DNA from: Salegentibacter sp. R32
GTDB lineage: Bacteria; Bacteroidota; Bacteroidia; Flavobacteriales; Flavobacteriaceae
NCBI RefSeq assembly: GCF_008692195.1
Contig: NZ_RXOM01000054.1
Coordinates: 1 to 64,000 of the forward strand
DNA length: 64,000 nucleotides
Reading direction: 5' to 3'
Shown: piece by piece, positions 51,305 through 60,267 of the stretch
Layout: every line of letters starts with the position of its first letter
Numbering within the stretch: the first letter of the stretch is position 1
Made by a program: the position numbers and the translations under genes
Notes under the pieces: generated by a model
Databases searched by the model: none
What the model was told of the DNA's origin: nothing
The model's input: the letters and a program-made list of their open reading frames with translations, nothing else

Positions 51305-53887
51305 TTATTGTGATTGTTCTGCTAAATAAGCATCTAAGTTTTTATGAACTTGAATTATTTGATAGTTGCTATCTGATATTCCGAAGTTAGTATGGTTAAT
51401 TTCATAATCTTCCTCTTCTGCCAACACCTTTCCAAAACCTTCAGCTCCCAATTTACTTTGCAATCCGTGAATGACTACGAAAATTTCTTTAGGAGTATAG
51501 AAATCTATAGAAGTGTAAAATTGATCTTGATATCCTTTATCAGCAATAGCTGAGTCCAATTTTTGCTGAAGTTCTTCTGCTGCCTCGCGCTCATTACTCG
51601 CAAATGGATAAACTAGATAAAATTTATCTTCTCCTTCATCTTTACTGAAGTTGATATTTTTTAATGCCGGTAGAGATTGTTTTATTATTTCTTCGGCTTT
51701 TTTCCCTTCTTCACTTTGCGGATAGGTTAAGGCAACATAGTTTAAAGCTTCCTCATACGCATTGAAACCTTCGTAACGTCCTTTGGCAAAAGCTTTCAAT
51801 AATTCAAATTTCGGGACGATATCATCTCCAGTGTAAACCTCAATATAATTATTAGCATCGACGATTACCTCTTTATATTTTTCAGCTTTATATTTTCTAT
51901 AAACAGAAGTATAAACGGCTTCCGGACTGTTTTCATCATCGCGTAACGAACGTGGATTCCTTAAGATACTAGCATAACGGGAATCGGGATGCTGGGTAAG
52001 GATATTTTGCTTCCATTTTTCTGCAGAAGCAGTATTTCCGGTAGCTTCGTATATTTTGTATAAATAATATTTTGAAGGAAGGATTAAACGTTCCTGCGGA
52101 TTATTTTGCAATAAAGTCTCTAATTTATCTGAAGCTAAACCATATTCTTTGAATTTTTCTTTATAAATCACCCCAAGTTGGTAATAAGCAAAATTTCTTT
52201 CTTCCCGAATACTGTCAATTACCTTTTTATCTGAAGGAATACTATCAATATAGGTTTGCGGATTGTAGGCGGGATCACTTTCGATAATCGCCATAAAATC
52301 TTCTTCCTCTTCTTCTTCAATATTTTTCTTAGCTCCGCTGGAACTTGCTTCGTAGCGCCAATTATCTTTTAACTCCCGGTCTCCCCAAGTTCTGTTGAAT
52401 TTCTGTAAGCCTCTTGCCACTTGACGAGCGTCATAGAAATAAAAATTAGATCCGCCGGCGGTATTTCCTCTTGAAGCGGTACTTTTCTTAGTTCCGAAAA
52501 GGTTGCCTGCTTTTTTGGTTTCGCCTTCCGCTTTCAAACGCTTAGCTTCTTCAATAGCTTCTTGCTTCATTTCAGCAGTGATTTCTTCAAAATAAGCCAA
52601 TCGGTCGGCTTTTGACATGGCTACTAAATTGATGATACTATCGCCCCTTCGTGCGATATCTTCATATTTAATAACATCGTCCAGGTTTTCCCGCTTTTTA
52701 CGAATACTTCTGAATTCGCGAGTACTTTCAGGAATATTCATCATTACACTGTCGTAATAAGCGCCGGCTTCTTTATATTGGGCAGCGTCAAAATTAATAT
52801 TTCCTAAATTAAGGTAATCTCGTGATTTTAGGTAATTGTTTTGTTTGGGAACATCCGCTCTTAAGGAATAGTTATAAAATTCAACAGATCCGTCTATCGA
52901 ATCTGTGTTTTTATAATATTGAGCTACTTGATAATTAATGATATCTAGATAAGGACGGTTTTCCCTGTCCTCCAACATTTCATTCATCAATTCCATAAAC
53001 GCCAGATGGTCGCCTTCATCATAATCAAAGTTTTTGGCTTTTTCCATGTAGGCATTAATCATATACTCGCGAGGCGATTTTCTGTTCAGCTCAATTACCT
53101 GATCAAAAGCTTTATTGGCGCTATCTATTTCTCCTAACCTATCGTAAATCTGACCTTTTATGTAAAGCCACCTTCCTCTTTCTTCATTAGAATCTGTAAA
53201 TTCAATAGCATTATTTAAAGGAGCAATGGCTTCTTCTTTTTGGTCGAGGTTTAAATAGGCTTGTGCCATGGCTGCCGATGCATTGGCAAGGTCTTCTTCC
53301 TCAAACTCTATTTGTTCTTCAAAAAGTTTTTGAAGGTTTTGCAAGGCAAGCTCGTCGTTGCCCATTCGCATATAGGTTTTTTCACGCCAAACTTTAGCGG
53401 TCACCAAACGGTCACTTTCGGGATAATCGGTAAGAATATAGTTGAATGCTTCTAAGGCAGGAAAAAATCGCTGGTCGTAATACCGGGCTTTTCCTAACAA
53501 CAGAAAAGCTTCGTCCATTTGCGGGTTATGCTCTTCTCCCGCAATTCGCATATTGTGTTTTTGAATGGCTTTGGTCGCTTTTTCTTCGGCTCTTTGAAAA
53601 TTAGCATTTTTAGTTTCGCCGGGTTTATTGGTTTCTTCTTCTACTTGCATTCGCTCAATAGGAAGAATTTCCCAAAAATTGTCTTGATAGTTTTGTGCTA
53701 GTTCTTCTTTACCTTCGGCAAGTGCTAAATTTCCATTGTAAATAATATTATAGTAAGTTCCCATTGCGTGGAAATTACGATTGAGCCACTTATCTTTCTT
53801 TCTCGAACAAGAGGCAATGGTTGCCAAGACCAAAATGGCCACGCAAAAATGAACGGCGGTAGAAAAGTTGTTCTTCTTCAAATTCAT
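51305..53887 (-). CDS. sprE: SprE/PorW, type IX secretion and gliding lipoprotein with TPRs
   Basis: 860 residues. The signal peptide ends in a lipobox ASC (Cys28). The start RKKDKWLNRNFHAMGTYYNI, with YNGNLALAEG following, is characteristic of SprE/PorW. Many TPR-like helical pairs follow, for example PQMDEAFLLLGKARYYDQRF and AAMAQAYLNLDQKEEAIAPL. SprE/PorW is needed for the type IX secretion system and for gliding motility in flavobacteria, acting on the periplasmic side of the outer membrane. It is the first gene of sprE-bactofilin-atpZ-DUF6168. No good promoter match was found in the gap before it. Confidence 0.88.
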   Translation of the reverse strand: MNLKKNNFSTAVHFCVAILVLATIASCSRKKDKWLNRNFHAMGTYYNIIYNGNLALAEGKEELAQNYQDNFWEILPIERMQVEEETNKPGETKNANFQRAEEKATKAIQKHNMRIAGEEHNPQMDEAFLLLGKARYYDQRFFPALEAFNYILTDYPESDRLVTAKVWREKTYMRMGNDELALQNLQKLFEEQIEFEEEDLANASAAMAQAYLNLDQKEEAIAPLNNAIEFTDSNEERGRWLYIKGQIYDRLGEIDSANKAFDQVIELNRKSPREYMINAYMEKAKNFDYDEGDHLAFMELMNEMLEDRENRPYLDIINYQVAQYYKNTDSIDGSVEFYNYSLRADVPKQNNYLKSRDYLNLGNINFDAAQYKEAGAYYDSVMMNIPESTREFRSIRKKRENLDDVIKYEDIARRGDSIINLVAMSKADRLAYFEEITAEMKQEAIEEAKRLKAEGETKKAGNLFGTKKSTASRGNTAGGSNFYFYDARQVARGLQKFNRTWGDRELKDNWRYEASSSGAKKNIEEEEEEDFMAIIESDPAYNPQTYIDSIPSDKKVIDSIREERNFAYYQLGVIYKEKFKEYGLASDKLETLLQNNPQERLILPSKYYLYKIYEATGNTASAEKWKQNILTQHPDSRYASILRNPRSLRDDENSPEAVYTSVYRKYKAEKYKEVIVDANNYIEVYTGDDIVPKFELLKAFAKGRYEGFNAYEEALNYVALTYPQSEEGKKAEEIIKQSLPALKNINFSKDEGEDKFYLVYPFASNEREAAEELQQKLDSAIADKGYQDQFYTSIDFYTPKEIFVVIHGLQSKLGAEGFGKVLAEEEDYEINHTNFGISDSNYQIIQVHKNLDAYLAEQSQ

Positions 53888-53995
53888 TAATTATTAGCTA
53901 TTTGAATAACTAAGATTTGCTACTTTTAGTATGATAGCGCGTAAAAATACGTTTCTTTGTAAGAATTTAAAGAATATCTCGAAGATTTTTGACGT

Positions 53996-54691
53996 TTATC
54001 TGTTAAAATAAGCTTCCAATTCTTCTAACGTTGCTTGACTGGTTTGGATGTCTTTTACGGTTTCTCCTTTATCTAACACCACAATTCGTTCACAAACTTC
54101 AGTTACGTGAATCAAATCATGACTGGAGATAAGAATAGTTGTATCGGTTTTTTCGTTTAATTCTTTAATAATTTTCTTCAGTCTAATTTGAGTGGTTGGG
54201 TCTAAATTGGCAAAAGGCTCATCTAAAATTATTACTTCGGGATTACCAATAAGTGCAGCAATGATTCCGGCTTTTTTCTGGTTTCCTTTAGAAAGGTCTC
54301 TTAAATATTTCTTCTGGTGAAGTATTTCATCATTAAAAAATTCTTCATATTGCTTCAGAAAAGCATTCACATCGGCTTTGTTTTGGCCGCGCAACTCTCC
54401 TATAAAGTAGAAGTATTCTTCCGCCGTAAGGTAACCTATTAAAAAGCTTTCATCTATAAAAGAAGAAGTAAAGGGTTTCCATTCTTCACTTTCGTTCACC
54501 ACAATATTGTTGTTTTTTATGTAACCGCTGGAAGGTTGAATTAAATCTAACAGCAAACTAAAAAAGGTAGTTTTCCCTGCTCCGTTATTTCCTACCAAAC
54601 CAAAGCTTTCTCCAGTTGGAATGTCTAAATTATCTATTTTTAAAACGGTCACGCCGTTATAATCTTTGCTTAAATTGCTTACACTTATCAT
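53996..54691 (-). CDS. ABC transporter ATP-binding protein
   Basis: 231 residues. Walker A is GLVGNNGAGKTTFF (about 32-45). The signature is LSKGNQKKAGIIAAL (about 135-149; LSKGN instead of LSGGQ, common in exporter-type CcmA subunits). Walker B is VIILDEPFANLDPT and the switch His is in ILISSHDLIHV. It should power the DUF5687 permease encoded just upstream (six bases apart). It is the last gene of the PadR-controlled operon. Substrate unknown. Confidence 0.93.
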   Translation of the reverse strand: MISVSNLSKDYNGVTVLKIDNLDIPTGESFGLVGNNGAGKTTFFSLLLDLIQPSSGYIKNNNIVVNESEEWKPFTSSFIDESFLIGYLTAEEYFYFIGELRGQNKADVNAFLKQYEEFFNDEILHQKKYLRDLSKGNQKKAGIIAALIGNPEVIILDEPFANLDPTTQIRLKKIIKELNEKTDTTILISSHDLIHVTEVCERIVVLDKGETVKDIQTSQATLEELEAYFNR

Positions 54692-54697
54692 CGTGAT

Positions 54698-56170
54698 TTA
54701 TTTTTTCTCGCTGAATGCCGCGATGGTTTTGTATTTCTGTTTTTGGTACACTTTTTCTATCTGGTTTAAAAAGAAGTTGGTAAACACCAATCCTAAAACT
54801 CCCGAAACCGCCAGACAAATAATTCCGGTTTCAAAATTTATCAGTTTATACGGAATGTAAAAGATAAGGATAGGGCCAAAAATTTTAGGCAGCGCAATTA
54901 ACAACTGCGTAGGATTAAATCCTTGTGTGTTGCTAAAGGCTTTTGCTTTTACATTCAACTCTACGGGAACCCGGTTTAAAACTCCACCATAAAGTGTGAT
55001 GAAAGAATTTAATCCCATATTGAATAAGGCTCCGGCGGCAATCATACCGAAAATATCCCACCCAAAATAAATATAAGGTGTACTTAAAATAAAGGAAATC
55101 AAGACAGCAACAACCATCAACGACCATTTAGATTTTAAGTATTCACGATAGGGAATATTCTGACTCATTAACAATTTGTAATATTCGCTATCCCAAGAAG
55201 GCACTAATTGACCGAAAGACATTAAAAAACCTCCCGTAACAAACATGGAAGCAAAAGCTAAAAATGCCGGCATTTCCTGATAGGTTTCTTGAGTGTAGAA
55301 AATGAGTCCGTAAAAAAGAAATAAGAACGACATAAACAACACCTGTTTGGGGCGCTTGTTTCTAATAATCATCCGCACGTCATTTTTTAAGAAGGGTGCT
55401 ACTTTACCAAATCTATTTAGCCAAGTGAGTTCTTGCGTGTGAACATCTTTGGTTTCTTTTGAAATGGCTCCGTCCAAATAAAAATCTTTTCTAATGAATT
55501 TAAAATTAACCCGATATAGCATAATCATTAAAAGCAAAGGGATTAATACTGCATAAGGTTTATTGTAAATGGTATTGAAAAAATATCCGGCTGGTTCTGT
55601 AATAGAGTAAATTCCATAAAACTGAAGCAATCCAGCAGCAATTAAAAGAGTCGCAATAACATAGAAAACCTTGTTGTTTTTATTCAGTAGAAAATTAAGG
55701 TAGTTAACGGAAAGCGTAAAAAACATCATAGAAAAAAACCAAGCAACAACATTTAAAACTGAATAATCATGCGCTAATAATACTATTGAAAAAGGCAGAA
55801 AGAAAAACAGCGGCAAGAAGTTGAAAAAAGAAATGGTGGTTTTCCCTAATAAAAAATGAATGACCGTACTCCGTTTTATAGGAATTACCATATAAGGCTT
55901 AATATTTAATACCGGTAACTGCTGCATAAAAAACCGGATAACCATATCTGTTAAGAACCAATAAATTACAAAGTTATTAATGACCTCTACGGGGTTTTTA
56001 TCCGGGAGCATTTTCTGTATTCCAAAATAAGCTCCGATACCAGCAAAAACTGCCATCGCGATAAAGTACAAAGCAGCTAGTACTAAAAGTATTTTTATGG
56101 CCAATCCTTTTTGAAAATAGGAAGACCGTGAAAATTGCTTCCATTCTAAGGACACAAATCGTTTAAACAT
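54698..56170 (-). CDS. DUF5687 membrane protein, ABC permease
   Basis: 490 residues with at least ten predicted membrane helices (LAIKILLVLAALYFIAMAVF, FLPLFFFLPFSIVLLAHDY, QVLFMSFLFLFYGLIFYTQE). FKRFVSLEWKQFSRSSYFQK at the start resembles ABC-2 type permeases. It is paired with the ABC ATPase gene that follows. DUF5687 is a Bacteroidota family commonly found with such ATPases. The transported compound is unknown. Confidence 0.82.
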   Translation of the reverse strand: MFKRFVSLEWKQFSRSSYFQKGLAIKILLVLAALYFIAMAVFAGIGAYFGIQKMLPDKNPVEVINNFVIYWFLTDMVIRFFMQQLPVLNIKPYMVIPIKRSTVIHFLLGKTTISFFNFLPLFFFLPFSIVLLAHDYSVLNVVAWFFSMMFFTLSVNYLNFLLNKNNKVFYVIATLLIAAGLLQFYGIYSITEPAGYFFNTIYNKPYAVLIPLLLMIMLYRVNFKFIRKDFYLDGAISKETKDVHTQELTWLNRFGKVAPFLKNDVRMIIRNKRPKQVLFMSFLFLFYGLIFYTQETYQEMPAFLAFASMFVTGGFLMSFGQLVPSWDSEYYKLLMSQNIPYREYLKSKWSLMVVAVLISFILSTPYIYFGWDIFGMIAAGALFNMGLNSFITLYGGVLNRVPVELNVKAKAFSNTQGFNPTQLLIALPKIFGPILIFYIPYKLINFETGIICLAVSGVLGLVFTNFFLNQIEKVYQKQKYKTIAAFSEKK

Positions 56171-56216
56171 AAAGATTGGTTTGTTTTTTAGATTGGTATA
56201 AATTTAATGAAAAACG

Positions 56217-56930
56217 TTACATGTTTTCTAAATTCATTTCGGGATAAGTCTTTTTTAATATGCTTTCTTTTTTAGAGGGAAGAACATTTATCATAATATG
56301 AAGAACAACTAAAGCAATAGTAAAGATTAAGGTAAAAGAAAGGTGAAATAAATTTCCGAAATTTTCTGTGTTATCAAGATAGTCTGAAATATTAAACAAA
56401 TGAACGGGTATAAGAAATAAACCACAAAATTGTCCTGAATTCAGTAATGTTTTTTCTAGCAAGTAAAGTTTCTTTCTCCCGTTTTTAACTGCTTTTTTTA
56501 GTTTAAATAGTCTTATACTTGTTATTATTAACAAGAAAATAATTGCCACAATAAACGAAAAAAACAAAATAGTCGTACCATATTTTAGTTGAGTTATAAA
56601 AGTAAAAACCATCCACATGGTAATTATGAAAAGAATTATTGTTGGCAGCTTTAGGTATTTTAATATTTCTTTTCCTATTAATTTAAAATACTTTTTCTGC
56701 ATTACTTTTTGGCGTTCTTCTACCACATTCATAAAACCAAAAACCCCAAATTTTTTAAACTCTTTTTGCAATAGCACTTCAAAATCCTGATGAGGGTTTT
56801 CCTGCCAATGATCTTCAATGGCAGAAGCTAGATGATCTACCAATTCAGTTTGCACATCGTAATATTCTACATAATGTTGACTTGTGAATTCGTATAAACG
56901 TTCAATTTGATCAACAGAAAGATTACTCAC
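56217..56930 (-). CDS. Membrane protein of the PadR-linked twin family (copy 2)
   Basis: 237 residues. The N-terminal soluble helical domain (about 1-65) has the motif YYDVQTELVDHLASAIEDHW, shared with the neighbour gene. About four membrane helices follow (for example LPTIILFIITMWMVFTFITQ, LFHLSFTLIFTIALVVLHIM). The ATG overlaps the copy 1 stop by four bases. I do not recognise a named family. Its position, between a PadR regulator and an ABC transporter, recalls the HAAS/DUF1700-type proteins that accompany PadR regulators in Firmicutes and may act as membrane sensors. No enzyme motif. Confidence 0.75.
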   Translation of the reverse strand: MSNLSVDQIERLYEFTSQHYVEYYDVQTELVDHLASAIEDHWQENPHQDFEVLLQKEFKKFGVFGFMNVVEERQKVMQKKYFKLIGKEILKYLKLPTIILFIITMWMVFTFITQLKYGTTILFFSFIVAIIFLLIITSIRLFKLKKAVKNGRKKLYLLEKTLLNSGQFCGLFLIPVHLFNISDYLDNTENFGNLFHLSFTLIFTIALVVLHIMINVLPSKKESILKKTYPEMNLENM

Positions 56931-57547
56931 GAGATTTGGTATTTTTGTTTGTATTCTCTAGCAAAACAAATAGAGGTATAACCAAAGGAAATTAAAATCC
57001 AGAATAAAATAGAATAAGTCACTTGATAATAGGAGAAAGACAACCCTTCTGTTAAAATTATATTATGAGCTATTAGAAAAGGTAAATTACCTAAGACCCC
57101 GATTCGGTTCAAAAAAGATAATTTTATTTTTCGATAAAGAAGTATAGGGATAAAAGCTAACATCAATAAAACAGCATAAAAAGCAATCGAAATTTGAGTA
57201 GAGTTCAAATATTCCTGTATATCTACAGCAAATAGTATGATAGCTATCACAACTGCAGGAGTTAAAACCTGCAGATTAATCAAATTTTTTAAAACTTCTT
57301 TTAGCACCTTTTTGTCTACACTCCATCTATATTTCCCAGCATTCTTCAACAAACAGTTTTTATGCTGAACCATATAAATTTTAAATTCTTCGTAAAAATC
57401 TGATGTATTATTTTCTTCTAATCTATTCTCAATTTCAGAAGCTACATGGTCAACCATCTCGGTACGTACATCTACAAAATCTACTCCAGAATTTTTTAAA
57501 TAATTATCTATAAACCTAATTTCTTCTAGCGTTAAATTCTGTTTCAT
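56927..57547 (-). CDS. Membrane protein of the PadR-linked twin family (copy 1)
   Basis: 206 residues. The N-terminal helical domain (about 1-70) has FVDVRTEMVDHVASEIENRL, a clear match to the motif of the following gene. The C-terminal half holds four to five membrane helices (VLTPAVVIAIILFAVDIQEY, SIAFYAVLLMLAFIPILLYR). It is translationally coupled to padR (its ATG overlaps the padR stop by four bases) and to copy 2. Function unknown; a partner or target of the PadR regulator, or a helper of the ABC exporter, are inferences from gene order. Confidence 0.75.
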   Translation of the reverse strand: MKQNLTLEEIRFIDNYLKNSGVDFVDVRTEMVDHVASEIENRLEENNTSDFYEEFKIYMVQHKNCLLKNAGKYRWSVDKKVLKEVLKNLINLQVLTPAVVIAIILFAVDIQEYLNSTQISIAFYAVLLMLAFIPILLYRKIKLSFLNRIGVLGNLPFLIAHNIILTEGLSFSYYQVTYSILFWILISFGYTSICFAREYKQKYQIS

Positions 57548-57882
57548 CCTAAACTTGGTTTTGGGTTCACGATACCTTGAATGGTTTCAATAAATCTTTC
57601 CAACTCTTCTATTCTATTCACTTTTTCTTGAGTTCCGGCTTGAGTAAGTTTATAATATTTTCGCAGGCGATTATCTACTTTTTGCATTTCCACTTCTAAA
57701 AAACCATCGGCCTCCAGTTTGTGCAATGCCGGGTAAAGCGCTCCTTCAGTAATAGTTAATTCTCCTTGCGTGAGCTCTTTTACTTTCTGGGTGATTTCAT
57801 ACCCGTACATTTTAGAATTTTCTGCCAACAGCTTTAAAATAATTGTGGAAAGACTTCCTTTGTATAATTTAGAGTTAGACAT
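57544..57882 (-). CDS. PadR family transcriptional regulator
   Basis: 112 residues, the PadR-s1 (short) type. The winged helix comprises KGSLSTIILKLLAENSKMYG, YEITQKVKELTQGELTITEG, ALYPALHKLEADGFLEVEMQ and wing residues DNRLRKYYKLTQAG. A C-terminal dimer helix follows (VNRIEELERFIETIQGI). It is the first gene of a five-gene operon (padR, copy 1, copy 2, DUF5687, ABC ATPase). An inverted repeat over its own promoter (57904-57944) suggests autorepression. Ligand unknown. Confidence 0.93.
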   Translation of the reverse strand: MSNSKLYKGSLSTIILKLLAENSKMYGYEITQKVKELTQGELTITEGALYPALHKLEADGFLEVEMQKVDNRLRKYYKLTQAGTQEKVNRIEELERFIETIQGIVNPKPSLG

Positions 57883-57903
57883 TTTTCAGTTTTAATTTCA
57901 TTT

Positions 57904-57944
57904 CAAATATACCTAAATTCCTTATGCATAAAAAACTTAGGTAT
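57904..57944 (-). promoter_or_regulatory. padR promoter with overlapping inverted repeat
   Basis: On the minus strand TATATTTG (57911-57904) is an exact -7 match upstream of padR. ATACCTAA (57909-57916) and TTAGGTAT (57937-57944) are perfect 8-bp arms 20 bases apart; one arm overlaps the -7 element. This fits a PadR operator. The region also lies ~45 bases upstream of the paaE-like promoter. Confidence 0.6.
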
Positions 57945-57985
57945 TATATTTTTAAGTAAAATGTTTTAAAAAACACCTGACTTTG

Positions 57986-57993
57986 TATTTTTG
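57986..57993 (+). promoter_or_regulatory. Promoter -7 element of the paaE-like gene
   Basis: TATTTTTG matches TAnnTTTG, 15 bases before the ATG at 58009. The mRNA leader would be only about nine bases long. Confidence 0.5.
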
Positions 57994-58008
57994 CTGAAAA
58001 TTTTTTTA

Positions 58009-59061
58009 ATGAAGAACTTTCATTCCTTAGCTGTCAAAAAAATAATTAGAGAAACTCCCAAATCTGTTAGTTTGGTTTTTGACGTTCCTGAAGATTTAAA
58101 ACCCGTTTTTAAATTTACATCAGGACAATACCTCACCATTAAAAAAGACTTTGATGGAAAAGAGCTTAGACGCTCATATTCCATCTGTTCTACCCCGAAC
58201 AGCGGTGAGCTAAAAGTAAGCGTAAAAGAGGTCGCTGATGGCCGTTTCTCTTCTTTTGCTAATAATGAATTGAAAGAGGGTGAAAATTTAAATGTTTTCC
58301 CACCGGAAGGAAAATTTATTTTTGAAGCCAAGCCAGGAAAATCGCATCATACCTATGCTGCGTTTGCGGCAGGAAGCGGAATTACCCCGGTGATGTCCAT
58401 TATAAAAACTGCCTTAACCGAAGAAGAGCACAGTAAATTTGTGTTGGTTTATGGTAATAAAACCCCGGAAGAAACTATTTTCTTTAAAGAACTGTTAGAA
58501 CTTCAGGCAAAATATCCCGACCGGTTTTTTGTAGAATTTGTATACAGTCAGGCAAAAGATGAAAACTCTTTCTTTGGAAGAATTGAACGCAGCACGGTCA
58601 ACTTTGTGATGAAAAACAAATTTAAAGGTCATCAATTCAACGATATTTATTTATGTGGTCCTGAAGAAATGATAGATTTGGTTTCAGAAGTGCTTCAAGA
58701 AAATAATATTGCTAAAGAAAATATTCATTTTGAATTATTTAGCACTAGTGATGAAGGCGAAGTAGAAACTACTCTTGAAGGAAAAACACAGATTACTGTA
58801 ACTGTAGATGATGAAGTTCATAGTTTCGTGATGGACCAAAAGAAAAGAATTTTAGATGCAGTACTCGATGAAGATTTAGATGCTCCCTATTCCTGCCAAG
58901 GCGGAATTTGCAGCTCTTGCATCGCTAAAATTACTGAAGGAAAAGCTGAGATGGCTAAAAATCAAATCTTAACCGACGAAGAGATTGAGGAAGGTTTAGT
59001 GTTAACCTGTCAAGCACATCCCACCACTCCAACCATCAAGATAGATTATGATGATGTATAA
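58009..59061 (+). CDS. Ferredoxin-NADP reductase-like oxidoreductase with 2Fe-2S domain (PaaE-type)
   Basis: 350 residues. The FAD-binding barrel has the motif LRRSYSICSTPN (RxYSxCS; about 51-62). The NAD(P)-binding domain starts at AAFAAGSGITPVMSIIKTAL (about 117-136) and contains IYLCGPEEMIDLV. A C-terminal plant-type 2Fe-2S domain has CQGGICSSCIAKI with Cys ligands (about 298-310) and a last Cys in LVLTCQAHP. It resembles PaaE of the phenylacetyl-CoA epoxidase, yet no paa genes are adjacent, so its partner is unknown. I chose the ATG at 58009; a TTG at 57991 would add six residues but lies in the promoter. Confidence 0.86.
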   Translation: MKNFHSLAVKKIIRETPKSVSLVFDVPEDLKPVFKFTSGQYLTIKKDFDGKELRRSYSICSTPNSGELKVSVKEVADGRFSSFANNELKEGENLNVFPPEGKFIFEAKPGKSHHTYAAFAAGSGITPVMSIIKTALTEEEHSKFVLVYGNKTPEETIFFKELLELQAKYPDRFFVEFVYSQAKDENSFFGRIERSTVNFVMKNKFKGHQFNDIYLCGPEEMIDLVSEVLQENNIAKENIHFELFSTSDEGEVETTLEGKTQITVTVDDEVHSFVMDQKKRILDAVLDEDLDAPYSCQGGICSSCIAKITEGKAEMAKNQILTDEEIEEGLVLTCQAHPTTPTIKIDYDDV

Positions 59062-59087
59062 AAATTAGTAGAGCCGACAATAAAAAA

Positions 59088-59123
59088 TTAAATCCTCGTC
59101 ATTAAAATTGAACGAGGATTTTT
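59088..59123. terminator. Bidirectional terminator between the paaE-like and GT9 genes
   Basis: AAATCCTCGT and ACGAGGATTT form a 10-bp stem around a ~12-base loop, with seven T after it on the plus strand and T-rich sequence on the minus strand. The two genes converge here. Confidence 0.83.
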
Positions 59124-60212
59124 TTATAACACCTCTTCGATTCTTTTCACAATTGTTTCAGAAAAGATACTTTCCATTACTTTTTCGTAACCTTCTACTT
59201 TTTTATTACCGTAAATTGATGTCGGTAGAAATGGATACTTTTTTAAGTCCGGCAAGAGCTGATTGTCTTTTGGCTGCTTAAATGGCGTAAATCCGGCAAA
59301 AGGATGTGTGGCTCCCCAAATTGTGATGACAGGAATGCCAAACATTGCCGCTAAATGTCCATTACCGCTATCCATCGACAACATTACATCTAAATTAGAA
59401 ACGGTTTGCAGTTCTTCTTTAAAACTCAATTTTCCTGCAATGCTAACTATATTTTTATACTTTGAAGCTATGTTATTAAGTTGTTGCTCCTCTTGCTTTC
59501 CGCCACCAAAAAGGAGAATATCATATTTATTTTCTGCATCTAACTTCGCTATCACTTCTTCCATTTTTGAAAGCGGATACATTTTAGGTTCGTGAGCCGC
59601 AAATGATGCAATTCCAATCCATTTTCGAGATTGCTTGAGTTGTTCTTTTATTAACTGCGGAACAGGGTGTTTTTTCACCTCAACGGGAATATTCAAATCT
59701 ATCGGGAAACCTAATTCAGCAAAAACATCGGCATAGCGTTGATGCGTTGTTTTTAAAGGACGAATGATTTTAGGTTGAAGCTTGGTTAACTCTTTTTTCT
59801 CTTTTCTACCCTTATCAACCACTGCTGATTTTATTCTGAAGAAAAAAAAGAAAAAACGTAAAATTTTAGTTCGTAGAACATTGTGTAAGTCGGCTACTGC
59901 ATCTAGTTGAAGCGATTGAAGTTCTCTAGCTAACTTCCAAAGCCCCAAAATTCTTTTATGCTTTGTCTTAACTTCAGCTGAAGTAATATTTACACCAGAA
60001 ACTTCTTCAAAAATAGGTTGAAAAAAAGGCTTGGTTAAAACGGTGATTTTCAATTGAGGATAGGTCTTCACCAGCCTTTGTAAAACAGGAACTGTCATCG
60101 CCACGTCTCCCATAGCCGAAAGACGAATTACTAACAAGTGAAAAGGTTTCTCAACCTTCGATGATTTTCCCGATAGGGAAGAAACATTTCTATTTTTTGA
60201 AGTTTTCCCCAT
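59124..60212 (-). CDS. Glycosyltransferase family 9 (heptosyltransferase-like)
   Basis: 362 residues. The N-terminal tail (about 1-25, charged) is followed by LLVIRLSAMGDVAMTVPVLQ (about 28-47), the GT9 start. The C-terminal donor-binding half has NLDVMLSMDSGNGHLAAMFG and IPVITIWGATHPFAGFTPF. It should add a sugar to lipopolysaccharide or another surface glycan at the cytoplasmic face. LRTKILRFFFFFFRIKSAVV contains six Phe coded by an A/T-rich run (about 59840-59860), a possible slippage spot. It is the last gene of the downstream-directed set. Confidence 0.88.
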   Translation of the reverse strand: MGKTSKNRNVSSLSGKSSKVEKPFHLLVIRLSAMGDVAMTVPVLQRLVKTYPQLKITVLTKPFFQPIFEEVSGVNITSAEVKTKHKRILGLWKLARELQSLQLDAVADLHNVLRTKILRFFFFFFRIKSAVVDKGRKEKKELTKLQPKIIRPLKTTHQRYADVFAELGFPIDLNIPVEVKKHPVPQLIKEQLKQSRKWIGIASFAAHEPKMYPLSKMEEVIAKLDAENKYDILLFGGGKQEEQQLNNIASKYKNIVSIAGKLSFKEELQTVSNLDVMLSMDSGNGHLAAMFGIPVITIWGATHPFAGFTPFKQPKDNQLLPDLKKYPFLPTSIYGNKKVEGYEKVMESIFSETIVKRIEEVL

Positions 60213-60227
60213 TTTTTATTGAATAAA

Positions 60228-60254
60228 CCCCACAAGCTTTGAAAAACTGTGAGG
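60228..60254 (-). terminator. Weak hairpin between DUF4254 and GT9 genes
   Basis: On the minus strand CCTCACA pairs with TGTGGGG (one G-U pair) around a 13-base loop, followed by GTTTATTC. The T-run is poor, so read-through into GT9 is likely. Confidence 0.4.
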
Positions 60255-60267
60255 CTAATTTCCTAAC

